Positions 44,435-52,990 of a stretch of DNA of 64,000 nucleotides are shown in pieces. The notes beneath the pieces are model-generated. The model searched no databases and was not told the origin of the DNA. It was given only the letters and a program-made list of their open reading frames with translations. The position numbers were made by a program, and so were the translations under genes. Origin of the DNA: Rudaea sp039935035 (GTDB taxonomy: Bacteria; Pseudomonadota; Gammaproteobacteria; Xanthomonadales; Rhodanobacteraceae); NCBI GenBank assembly GCA_039935035.1, contig JBDTLA010000084.1, positions 14,237-78,236 on the forward strand, read 5' to 3'. How positions within the stretch are numbered: the first letter of the stretch is position 1; every line of letters begins with the position of its first letter.

Positions 44435-46036
44435 GTGTCCGATACCGATAATAAAGATGGCGGCGAGAATCGCCCTGCCGAAACCCGTCCCGAGCCGCAA
44501 CCACGCGTGCCAAAAGACGATGCACCCAAAGCCGAGCACTCCGGCAACGAAAATGCCGACAGCGGCGAATCGCCTTCCGCCAGCAACAATGCGGAAGGCG
44601 AGAACAACGGTGGCAACAATGCCGGTAACGGCGGTAGCCGCCAGAACAACAATCGCGGCCGCCGCGAGCGCGGCCAGCGCCAATCGCGCGGCCCGCGCCA
44701 CCAACCGCAACAACGCGAACGCGACGAAAGTGACGAGCCCTACGAATTGCGCGAAGGTCCGAATTCCGGCGTCGTCATCGACCTGAACGAACTCAAGCGC
44801 AAACCCGCCCAGGAGCTTCTGAACCTGGCCGACAGCCTCAGCATTCAGGAAGGCGTTGCGCGCGCGCGCAAGCAGGACATCATCTTCCTGATCCTCAAAG
44901 CGCATGCACGTCTTGGCGGCAGCATCTACGGCGAAGGCGTGCTTGAGATCCTGCAAGACGGTTTCGGCTTCCTGCGCGGTCCGGACGAATCCTATCTGGC
45001 CGGACCTGACGATATTTACGTGTCGCCCAGCCAGATTCGCCGCTTCAACCTGCGCACTGGCGACTACATCACTGGACGCGTGCGCCACCCCAAGGAAGGC
45101 GAGCGTTACTTCGCGCTGCTCAAGGTCGACAACATCAACGGCGAGCCGCCGGAAGCCTCGAAGAACAAGATTCTGTTCGAGAACCTCACCCCGCTGTTCC
45201 CGCGCAAGATGTTTCGCCTGGAACGCGGTAATGGTTCCACCGAAGACATCACCGGCCGCATCATGGATCTGATCGCGCCAGTCGGGCGCGGCCAACGCGG
45301 CATGATCGTGTCGCAGCCGAAAGCCGGCAAGACGATGATGCTGCAGAACGTCGCCCAGGCGATCGTGCACAACTATCCCGACGTGCATCTGATCATTTTG
45401 CTGATCGACGAACGCCCCGAAGAAGTCACCGAAATGCAGCGCGGTGTGCGCGCCGAAGTGATCTCGTCCACGTTCGACGAACCGGCCGTGCGTCACGTGC
45501 AGGTCGCCGAAATGGTGATCGAACGGGCCAAGCGCCTGGTCGAACACAAGAAAGATGTGGTCATCCTGCTCGACTCGATTACGCGCCTGGCACGCGCCTA
45601 CAACACCGTGGTGCCGGCCTCCGGCAAGGTGCTGACAGGCGGCGTAGACGCAAACGCGCTGCAACGTCCAAAGCGCTTCTTCGGTGCCGCGCGCAACGTC
45701 GAGGAAGGCGGTTCGCTGACGATCCTCGCTACCGCGCTGGTGGAAACCGGCTCGAAGATGGACGAAGTGATCTACGAAGAATTCAAGGGCACCGGCAACA
45801 TGGAAGTGCACCTGGATCGACGCATTTCGGAAAAGCGCGTGTACCCGGCGATCAACATCAACCGCTCCGGCACGCGCCGCGAAGAGTTGCTGATCGAACC
45901 GGACTTGCTGCAGAAAATCTGGATCCTGCGCAAGCTGCTGCATCCCATGGATGAAATGGCCGCCATCGAATTCATGCTCGACAAGATGAAGAATACCAAG
46001 TCGAACGATGAGTTCTTCAATTCGATGAAGCGGTAG
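44435..46036 (+). CDS. rho: Transcription termination factor Rho, with long disordered N-terminal insertion
   Basis: 533 residues, longer than the 419 of E. coli. Residues 1 to about 110 are a low-complexity region rich in Asn, Gly, Arg, Gln and acidic residues (for example NNAGNGGSRQNNNRGRRERGQRQ). The core follows: RNA-binding domain (QEGVARARKQDIIFLILKAHA...DGFGFLRGPDESY), Walker A QPKAGKTMM, and the Q- and R-loop regions. It is the RNA-dependent helicase ending untranslated transcripts. Start is GTG with GAGG seven bases before. A 269-bp leader holds a hairpin. Confidence 0.97.
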   Translation: MSDTDNKDGGENRPAETRPEPQPRVPKDDAPKAEHSGNENADSGESPSASNNAEGENNGGNNAGNGGSRQNNNRGRRERGQRQSRGPRHQPQQRERDESDEPYELREGPNSGVVIDLNELKRKPAQELLNLADSLSIQEGVARARKQDIIFLILKAHARLGGSIYGEGVLEILQDGFGFLRGPDESYLAGPDDIYVSPSQIRRFNLRTGDYITGRVRHPKEGERYFALLKVDNINGEPPEASKNKILFENLTPLFPRKMFRLERGNGSTEDITGRIMDLIAPVGRGQRGMIVSQPKAGKTMMLQNVAQAIVHNYPDVHLIILLIDERPEEVTEMQRGVRAEVISSTFDEPAVRHVQVAEMVIERAKRLVEHKKDVVILLDSITRLARAYNTVVPASGKVLTGGVDANALQRPKRFFGAARNVEEGGSLTILATALVETGSKMDEVIYEEFKGTGNMEVHLDRRISEKRVYPAININRSGTRREELLIEPDLLQKIWILRKLLHPMDEMAAIEFMLDKMKNTKSNDEFFNSMKR

Positions 46037-46050
46037 TAGGGGCAGGAGCG

Positions 46051-46150
46051 GGGAATCGGGAATCGGGAATCGGGAAGAGCATAAAAGTATCCGTCATTCC
46101 CGCGAGATGGGAATGACGAACTTTTGATTTTACGTCTCACGTCGCACAGC
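46051..46150. repeat. Composite repeat: GGGAATC tandem plus CATTCCC hairpin plus GTCTCAC tail
   Basis: Three GGGAATC copies (46051-46071), then a perfect 10-bp hairpin CGTCATTCCC / 7-base loop / GGGAATGACG (46092-46118), then a TTTTGATTTTACGTCTCAC tail. The order and tail match the 34.5-kb element. Confidence 0.7.
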
Positions 46151-46190
46151 AACTGCATCACCCCGCCGACAATTGCTCGGCTGCCGCCAA

Positions 46191-47192
46191 TCAACTCCTG
46201 CGCCGCGCCTGGAAACTTTTCAACGCCTCGCGCGTGCGCTCACGCCCAAGCTCGACCAGCTCGGCAGCGCGGTGAAACTCATAGAACGCACAAGCCGTGC
46301 GCGGGATTGAAATCAGCAGATCGGGCGGTTGCGCCGCAAGCCTGAAGCGAGTCAAGGTTCCCTGCACGGCATCGAGCGACAAGGCAAACGCTTCGAGCAG
46401 ACCAGGATCGCCGGTCGGCGCGGGCACGGGGTCGTGTTTCCTTCTGAGACGGCGATAAAATTTTGCCAGCGCCTGCCGGTAGCCGCTCCGTTTCGAATCA
46501 GCCACCTGCAGTGCTGTTGCCGGCAGCACGACGGGCGAATTGGCTTCGTCGTCGGAATCCTTATTCGCCACTTCCGAGCCGCCTTCAGCCACCGGCGTGT
46601 TCGGAACCGCCTCGGGCTGACTGCCGGCACGGTGCATTTCTGCCGCCGCATTCACATCCACGGCAATCGTACAATCGGTCAGGTCGCGCAAGGTTGGCGT
46701 CACCGGTACCGGATTGAGCAGGCCACCATCGACCAGCATGCGACCTTGATAATGATGCGGTCGGAACACCGCCGGTATCGCGATCGATGCGCGTATCGCG
46801 TCGAATAGCAGCCCCCGCGAAAACCAGACCTCGCGTTGTGCCGACAGGTCAACTGCCACGGCGGTGTAGCTCAACGGCAAGTCTTCGATCAACACATCGC
46901 CGATCAACTCGCGCAGTTTGTCGATGATGCGATCGCCCTTGATCAGACCGCCGCCACGAAACGTCCAATCGAGCATGCGCAGCACATCGAAGCGCTGCAA
47001 CGACAGCACCCAGTCGCGATATTCGTCGAGCTTGCCCGCCGCATAAACGCCGCCGATCAACGCTCCCATCGAGCTGCCGGCGATGCAGCGAATGTCGTAA
47101 CCTTGGGCAAGCAATTCTTCGATCGCTCCGATATGCGCATAGCCGCGTGCACCGCCGGAGCCGAGGACGAGGGAAACCGTGGGAGCGCTCAT
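46191..47192 (-). CDS. Patatin-like phospholipase (RssA/NTE type)
   Basis: 333 residues. The oxyanion GSGGARG (11-17), nucleophile S41 in GSSMG, and D155 in DGGLLNP make up the patatin Ser-Asp dyad. The C-terminal third is variable, with an acidic linker (about 205-230). It hydrolyses acyl esters of phospholipids, probably cytoplasmic or membrane-associated. It converges on rho, with a repeat between. Confidence 0.9.
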   Translation of the reverse strand: MSAPTVSLVLGSGGARGYAHIGAIEELLAQGYDIRCIAGSSMGALIGGVYAAGKLDEYRDWVLSLQRFDVLRMLDWTFRGGGLIKGDRIIDKLRELIGDVLIEDLPLSYTAVAVDLSAQREVWFSRGLLFDAIRASIAIPAVFRPHHYQGRMLVDGGLLNPVPVTPTLRDLTDCTIAVDVNAAAEMHRAGSQPEAVPNTPVAEGGSEVANKDSDDEANSPVVLPATALQVADSKRSGYRQALAKFYRRLRRKHDPVPAPTGDPGLLEAFALSLDAVQGTLTRFRLAAQPPDLLISIPRTACAFYEFHRAAELVELGRERTREALKSFQARRRS

Positions 47193-47384
47193 TTGCCTAT
47201 TCTAGTGTGCAGCCGTGATCTTTGCGCCGTAGCGCTGTTGCCTCAGTTCGCCAATCCCAAACAACCGGGGTAGGATGGCCCGGCATAGCAGATTTTGGCG
47301 TGGGCCGAGTTTGCCACATTGGCCTTGAACTCAGTGATTTCTGACTTGCTGGTTGTTGTTGCGTCCACGCCATGACTGGGGACT

Positions 47385-48809
47385 GTGATGAGGCGCTACT
47401 GGATGGTTCTGCTTGGAATCGTGTGCTGCGGTCCGACCATGGCAGATCGAATCTACTCGGATGGTTTTGAGAAACCGATACTGACGCCACTATTCGCACC
47501 CGCCACTGTCGGTGGTCCGTACCAACTGCCGCCAGGGCCTGCGGTGGACCAGTTGAACTGGCTGCTGACGAAATTGCAATCCGGTATGGCGCTTACCAAT
47601 GCCGAGTTCGCAGCACATTTCGACGCCAACTACGGCTATTCGTTCAGCGATACGGCGGCCTTCATCGCGTCGATTCAAACATCCATTCCACATGCTGTCG
47701 TAACCGACGTCATTGCGATAACGCCGGTTGAGCTTACCGTCTTGATCGACACGCCCAATACCGGGGCACCGTATGGATTCCTGACTCTGCAAGCGCATTA
47801 CACGGGAGGGAAGAAAATCGTTTCGCTTGGGGTCAGCAGTTATACCTCGGTGCAATATCCCGACGACCATGCGCGCGATCTCAACCAATCTGTCACCTAG
47901 TTCAACACACTGTCCACCGCGCCAGCGCTTCTGGTCGCACGTATCGGCAGCAATAATCAATGCACGACTGTCGTTGAGTCCAATTCCACTGCGCTGCGGG
48001 CGACTGGCTCGCAATTCAAACTATGGGTCATGGGGGCCGTCGCGCGTGCGGTCGCCAACAATACGATTACGACAGGCCAGATGGTACCGATGGTCGCTTC
48101 AAAGCTGGCCTTGGCGGGCACGATCAACAGCGAACCGGTGAACACGCCGTTTCCGATTTCCGATCTTGCAGCACTCATGATCGGCATCAGCGACAACACC
48201 GCCACTGACCTGCTGCACGGGCTGGTCGGGCGTACCCTGATCGACCAAGTCGTCAACGATTACGGCGTGGCTCAACCGCTGGTGCTGACTCCGCTGCTCG
48301 ATATCAGCGAGCAATTCTCGTTGTACTACTCGTTTGATCTGCCTACAGCGATGAGCTACGTCAATGGCACGGAGGTTTTTCAGCAGAACTTCCTGCAAAC
48401 ACAGATTGCGCCATTGTTGCCAGTCACCGGCGGAGCCTATGCCAACACATCGATCCTGACCGCAGGCACCTGGCGAGCGACGCCAATGGACATCTGCGCC
48501 GCGTTCGCCCACCTGCGACGTTTGCCTCAAGGTTCCGACGCCATGGACCTGGTCAATCACGCGATGGGTTCGGCCACCGCCCAACCCGACGTGCGCAATT
48601 ATTGGGACCGGGTCTGGTACAAGGGCGGCAGTCTGTCGTCAGGCGCGGGTTACAACGTGCTTACCCACGCCTGGATGCTGGAAAACACAGGGCAGGATCC
48701 TTACGTCGTTGTCGCGATGTCCAACAGCGACGCCGGCGGCATCGATCCATACCGGGTTCAGTCGATTACTGGCCGCATCCTGGAACTTGTGCGCACGACC
48801 ATGCCTTGA
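47385..48809 (+). pseudogene. Exported beta-lactamase-like serine hydrolase interrupted by one amber codon
   Basis: One reading frame of 475 codons is open except for TAG at 47898-47900. The first 171 codons give a signal peptide (MRRYWMVLLGIVCCGPTMA), RIYSDGFEKP, and a domain resembling the N-terminal domain of ORF12/LpqF-type proteins. After the stop, the same frame continues through FNTLSTAPALLV and the whole class A beta-lactamase fold: SxxK (S209-K212 in GSQFKLW), SDN (ISDNTATD), and KGG (WYKGGSLSS). All active-site motifs lie after the stop. A single C-to-T change from CAG would explain it. Sequencing error or readthrough are the alternatives. Confidence 0.85.
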
Positions 48810-48831
48810 GACATTCTCGTTTCGCAAATCA

Positions 48832-49800
48832 TCACTGATACGCCCCGATCGCCAATTGCAGCATTATGCGCAGTTCTTCTCGCAGCGACACCGGCGCAAC
48901 GACTTCAGCATCGGGGCCATAGCGCAGCACATCCATGAGCAATTCACGCGAATTGCTGTACGGCACCTTGAGCTCGTAGCGGCCATCGTCGAGCCACTCG
49001 CCTTTCTGTTGCGAATGCCAGTGTTCATCGGCAACCCAGCGTGCAGCATGTGGCGAGAATCGAATTGTCGCGGTTGCCTTCGGTGCGCCGGAGAAAATAC
49101 CGTAGCTTGATGCGAGATGTTGATTGAGTTCAGCGTCGTCACGATCCTCGGCTGTAGCGTCAAGCACATCGGCGCGAACGATGCGATCCAAAGCAAAACT
49201 GCGCACGCCATCGCGGCCATGATCCCAGGCGTCGAGATACCAGTTGTCGCGGTAGTGGGTGAGTCGCTGCGGTGAAACCGTGCGTGCAGTGGGCTGATCG
49301 GTTGAACGCGCGCGGTACTCGAACTTCAAGCGACGCCGCTCGAGCACAGCGCTGGCCACGTGGCGAAACGTGGCCTCGTCAACATGCCGGGAGCCGCTGC
49401 CGATGACGCGGATACGCTCCAGCGAAAAATTCTTGCCATCCAACTGATTGGAAAGCAGCTTGTCGATGCGCGAGCGAAAAGGCTCAAGCGCGGTGGCCAG
49501 AATACCGGGGCCGGTGCGGCCAACCAGTTGATTGAGCGCGAGCAAGGCCTGCAATTCTTCGCTGTTGAGCCACAGGCCCGGCAATTCGAAACGCTCGGCC
49601 TCATCGGCGGCGTAACGGAACGCGGCCTGGTCGCCGTCGCTGTCGACGGGGGCGCCGAGCGCATCGCGCAGGAACGCGATGTCGCGGTACGCGGTCGCAC
49701 GCGAGCAACTCAATTCATCCATGAGCCGCGCCAGGGGTACGCCATAACGCGCAGATTTGAGAATCCGGTGCAGGGTCGAGATGCGTTCGTAACGGTCCAT
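48832..49800 (-). CDS. YafY-type WYL-domain transcriptional regulator
   Basis: 322 residues. An N-terminal winged helix-turn-helix (MDELSCSRATAYRDIAFLRDAL) binds DNA; the WYL domain follows (residues about 145-235, with RDNWYLDAWDHGRDGVRSFALDRI), then a C-terminal WCX-like region. WYL proteins sense ligands, often nucleotides or DNA damage. It is convergent with the serine hydrolase and divergent from the molybdo-oxidoreductase operon, which it may control; no operator is evident. Confidence 0.88.
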   Translation of the reverse strand: MDRYERISTLHRILKSARYGVPLARLMDELSCSRATAYRDIAFLRDALGAPVDSDGDQAAFRYAADEAERFELPGLWLNSEELQALLALNQLVGRTGPGILATALEPFRSRIDKLLSNQLDGKNFSLERIRVIGSGSRHVDEATFRHVASAVLERRRLKFEYRARSTDQPTARTVSPQRLTHYRDNWYLDAWDHGRDGVRSFALDRIVRADVLDATAEDRDDAELNQHLASSYGIFSGAPKATATIRFSPHAARWVADEHWHSQQKGEWLDDGRYELKVPYSNSRELLMDVLRYGPDAEVVAPVSLREELRIMLQLAIGAYQ

Positions 49801-49865
49801 GCAACGAGTATAGCCTCACACCTGCGCGTATCCGCTACCATGTAGGGACGTACCAGAATCCTGTC

Positions 49866-49952
49866 CATGCCACACGCCAACCTCAAACTCAGCGCACCTG
49901 CCGGCGACGAAGTCAAAACCTCGACTTGTTATATGTGTGCGTGCCGATGTGG
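49866..49952 (+). repeat. Direct duplication of the molybdo-oxidoreductase 5' end, copy 1
   Basis: 87 bp that match 50095-50181 with four mismatches, 229 bp apart. It encodes the same start (MPHANLKLS) and the CYMCACRCG iron-sulfur motif. The frame differs, so it cannot continue into the gene. Confidence 0.9.
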
Positions 49953-50109
49953 GCGAGCGGACGCGCTTACGCGATGCGTTGAAGCGCATTGCGTGCGGAC
50001 GCGAGCGACCGCGCAGGGATGCGTGGGCCGGTGCCACGCACCAGGGACGGTTCGCACAACGCGCAGATCTTCTGACATGGCGAGGATGCACGCGCATGCC
50101 ACACGCTAA
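49867..50109 (+). pseudogene. Truncated 80-codon duplicate of the oxidoreductase N-terminus
   Basis: The first 29 codons match the start of the full gene, including its CxxCxxxC motif; the remaining codons (ADALTRCVEAHC...) come from the spacer between the two copies and have no homology. It ends 14 bp inside the real gene. It is most likely a non-functional remnant; whether its leader is still transcribed and translated is unknown. Confidence 0.6.
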
Positions 50110-50181
50110 CCTCAAACTCAGCGAACCTGCCGGCGACGAAGTCAAAACCTCGACTTGTTATATGTGTGCGTGTCGCTGTGG
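50095..50181 (+). repeat. Direct duplication of the molybdo-oxidoreductase 5' end, copy 2
   Basis: Second copy, in frame with the full gene. Mismatches to copy 1 lie at the ninth base of the Asn-coding region, at the Ala/Glu-10 codon, and at two bases near the end. Confidence 0.9.
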
Positions 50182-52990
50182 CATCAAAGTGCATCTCAAA
50201 GATGGCCGCGTGCGCTACATCGAAGGCAATCGCGCACATCCGGTCAATCAGGGCGTGCTCTGCGCGAAAGGCTCGTCGGGGATCAAGCAGCATTATTCGC
50301 CGGCGCGTCTGACGAAGCCGTTGCTGCGTGTCGGCGAGCGCGGCGCAAGCGAGTTTCGCGAAATCGAATGGGACGAGGCACTGGCGCTGGCAACGAAGTG
50401 GTTGGGCGACATTCGCGCGTCGGATCCGGACAAACTCGCGTTCTTCACTGGCCGCGATCAATCACAAGCACTGACTGGGTGGTGGGCGCAACAATTCGGC
50501 ACGATCAACTACGCCGCACACGGTGGCTTTTGCTCGGTCAATATGGCCGTAGCGGGGATGTATTCGATTGGCGGCTCGTTCTGGGAATTCGGCGAGCCGG
50601 ATTGGGATCAAACGAAATATCTGCTGCTGTTCGGCGTGGCCGAGGATCACGATTCCAATCCGATCAAGCTCGGCTTGAGCAAGCTCAAGCGCCGCGGCGC
50701 AAAAATCGTGACCATCAACCCGGTGCGTACCGGATACGGCGCGATCGCCGACGAATGGATTGGTATCAACCCCGGTAGCGATGGCTTGTTCGTGGGCGCA
50801 ATGATCCGCGAGCTGCTGATTCACGACTGGATCGATTTCGACTATCTGGTTCGGTATACAAATGCGCATCACCTGGTGGTGCGCAATCCGGGCGGCGCGG
50901 ACGATGGCTTGATCGCACGCGACACTGACGGCAGTCCGCTGTGCGCGACACGTAAAACCCTCTCCCCCATCGCAAGCGATCGGGGAGAGGGTTGGTTGAG
51001 CGGGAAGCACGTCGGCGTTCGGAGCACTGAAGCCGACGCAGGCGCTGCCCCCTCACCCCAGCCCTCTCCGCCGACATCGTCGGGGGAGAGGGAGCATGAA
51101 TTCGTGCGTGCGGACTCCATTGACATCGCACCCCTGATCGCCGGCGAGTACACCTTGCCCGATGGGCGCAAAGCCGTGCCAGCGTTCCAGTTGCTGGCGG
51201 AACGTTTTCTTGGCGACGAATACGCCGCCGATACGGTCTCTGCGCCTTGCGGGATCGATGCCGATACCATCCGGCGCATCGCCGCGGAAATCGCCGATGT
51301 CGCGTTCAATCAGGCAATTTACGTGCAGCAGCCGTGGACGGATTCATTTGGTCGGCAACACACGGAAATGATCGGTCGACCGATTTCGATGCATGCGATG
51401 CGTGGCATCGCCGCGCACGCGAACGGATTTCATACCTGCCGCATGCTGCACACGTTGCAGATGCTTCTTGGTGCCATCGATACACCGGGGAGTTTTCGCT
51501 ACCAGCCGCCATATCCGAAAGCGGTTCCACCGGCGAATCGTCCGGCCAAATCGCGCAAGGACAACGGCGCGTTGAATGCCGGTCCGCTGGGCTATGTGCA
51601 TGCGCCGGAAGATCTCGTCGTCGACGCGAACGGCGCGCCGCGACGCATCGACAAGGCCTTCTCATGGGAGTATCCGCTCGCCGCACACGGCATGTTGCAG
51701 AGCGTGATTCGCAACGCCTGGGCCGGCGATCCGTACCCGATCGACACGCTGTTCCTGTTCATGGCCAACATGGGCTGGAACTCGTCGATGAATACGACAC
51801 AGACTCGCGAAATGCTGTGCGATCGCGATGCGAAGAGCGGCGAATATAAAATTCCACACATTATTTATGTGGACGCGTATTCGTCGGAAACCGTAGCTTT
51901 CGCCGATCTGGTCTTGCCGGACACCACATACCTGGAACGCCACGATTGCATCTCGCTGCTGGATCGCCCCATTTCGGATGCGGATGCTGCCAGCGATGCG
52001 ATCCGTCAACCAGTATGCGAGCCAGACCGCGACGTGCGCCCATTCCAGGACGTGCTGCTCGATCTGGGTGCGCGCCTGGGTTTACCCGGCATGGTCGACG
52101 CCAATGGGCAAACGATTTATCGCGATTACGCCGACTACATCACCCGACACGAACGCGCTCCGGGCGTAGGATTGCTGGCTGGTTGGCGCGGCAAAGATGG
52201 AAGCAAGTCCGGTATCGGCGAACCGAATCCGGATCAACTCGACCGCTACAAGGCGAACAACTGCTTTTGGCATGAACTGGTTCCCACCGCCGGGCGCTAT
52301 TACAAGATGGCCAATCGCGACTATCTGCAGTGGGCGCAATCGCTGGGGTTCGTCGGATCGACGAATGCGATTGTGCTGGAATTGTATTCGGAACGATTGC
52401 AGAAATTCCGTCTCGCAGCGCTTGGCCACGGCGAGCATCAGCCGCCTGACGGCGAACGTGAGCGCGTGGCAATGTACTTCGATCCGCTCCCGTTCTGGTA
52501 CAGCGCCGAGGCCAAGACCGAGCAATCAGCACTTAGCCCGCAGCCCTTCAACTTGCACGCGATCACCCAACGACCGATGTTCATGTATCACTCGTGGGGC
52601 TCGCAAAACGCATGGTTGCGCCAAATTGCGGCGCGCAACTTTTTGTATCTGCATCCGGATACGGCCGCCGCTTGTGGCATTGCCAATGGTGCTTGGGTTT
52701 GGGTTGAATCGGCGCATGCGCGCGTTCGTGCCCAGGCGAAACTGCACGCGGGCACGGCACCAGGCACGGTGTGGACGTGGAACGCAATCGGCAAACACAA
52801 CCCTGCATGGAAACTCAAGGCCGATGCGCCTGAGTACACCAAGGGATTTTTGCTCAATCACACCATCGACGACCTGCTGCCAGCGCGCGAGGATGGTTAT
52901 CGTTATGCCAACGCCGATCCGGTGACCGGTCAGGCAGCGTGGTTTGATTTACGCGTCAAGGTTTATCCGGCAATGGAGACCGTAGCGTGA
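50096..52990 (+). CDS. Molybdopterin-dependent oxidoreductase catalytic subunit
   Basis: 964 residues, DMSO reductase superfamily. [4Fe-4S] motif C21xxC24xxxC28 ... C56 is at the N-terminus. Cys146 (HGGFCSVNMA) sits where formate dehydrogenases and related enzymes have the Mo-binding Cys/Sec. The C-terminal molybdopterin-dinucleotide-binding domain (MFMYHSWGSQNAWL to VYPAME) is complete. No Tat signal is seen, so it may be cytoplasmic. Residues about 286-337 are encoded by an inserted hairpin repeat. The start is the second duplicated copy; a longer upstream reading is non-homologous. Its operon continues with a permease, ferredoxin and DmsC-like anchor. The substrate is unknown. Confidence 0.9.
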   Translation: MPHANLKLSEPAGDEVKTSTCYMCACRCGIKVHLKDGRVRYIEGNRAHPVNQGVLCAKGSSGIKQHYSPARLTKPLLRVGERGASEFREIEWDEALALATKWLGDIRASDPDKLAFFTGRDQSQALTGWWAQQFGTINYAAHGGFCSVNMAVAGMYSIGGSFWEFGEPDWDQTKYLLLFGVAEDHDSNPIKLGLSKLKRRGAKIVTINPVRTGYGAIADEWIGINPGSDGLFVGAMIRELLIHDWIDFDYLVRYTNAHHLVVRNPGGADDGLIARDTDGSPLCATRKTLSPIASDRGEGWLSGKHVGVRSTEADAGAAPSPQPSPPTSSGEREHEFVRADSIDIAPLIAGEYTLPDGRKAVPAFQLLAERFLGDEYAADTVSAPCGIDADTIRRIAAEIADVAFNQAIYVQQPWTDSFGRQHTEMIGRPISMHAMRGIAAHANGFHTCRMLHTLQMLLGAIDTPGSFRYQPPYPKAVPPANRPAKSRKDNGALNAGPLGYVHAPEDLVVDANGAPRRIDKAFSWEYPLAAHGMLQSVIRNAWAGDPYPIDTLFLFMANMGWNSSMNTTQTREMLCDRDAKSGEYKIPHIIYVDAYSSETVAFADLVLPDTTYLERHDCISLLDRPISDADAASDAIRQPVCEPDRDVRPFQDVLLDLGARLGLPGMVDANGQTIYRDYADYITRHERAPGVGLLAGWRGKDGSKSGIGEPNPDQLDRYKANNCFWHELVPTAGRYYKMANRDYLQWAQSLGFVGSTNAIVLELYSERLQKFRLAALGHGEHQPPDGERERVAMYFDPLPFWYSAEAKTEQSALSPQPFNLHAITQRPMFMYHSWGSQNAWLRQIAARNFLYLHPDTAAACGIANGAWVWVESAHARVRAQAKLHAGTAPGTVWTWNAIGKHNPAWKLKADAPEYTKGFLLNHTIDDLLPAREDGYRYANADPVTGQAAWFDLRVKVYPAMETVA
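50954..51105. repeat. Dispersed hairpin repeat inserted in-frame in the oxidoreductase gene
   Basis: AACCCTCTCCCC ... GGGGAGAGGGTT (50956-50993) forms a long near-perfect hairpin. A second CCCTCTCC ... GGGAGAGGG hairpin (about 51063-51092) follows. This is the build of intergenic repeats in this lineage, yet the reading frame stays open through both. Confidence 0.75.

Noticed and set aside
47898..47900. Pyrrolysine or other programmed recoding at the amber codon
   Set aside because: No pyl genes or recoding signal in the window, and one base change from a Gln codon explains it more simply.
49937..50095. Upstream extension of the molybdo-oxidoreductase
   Set aside because: The extra residues come from the spacer between duplicated 5' ends and have no homology; the duplicated ATG gives the expected N-terminus.
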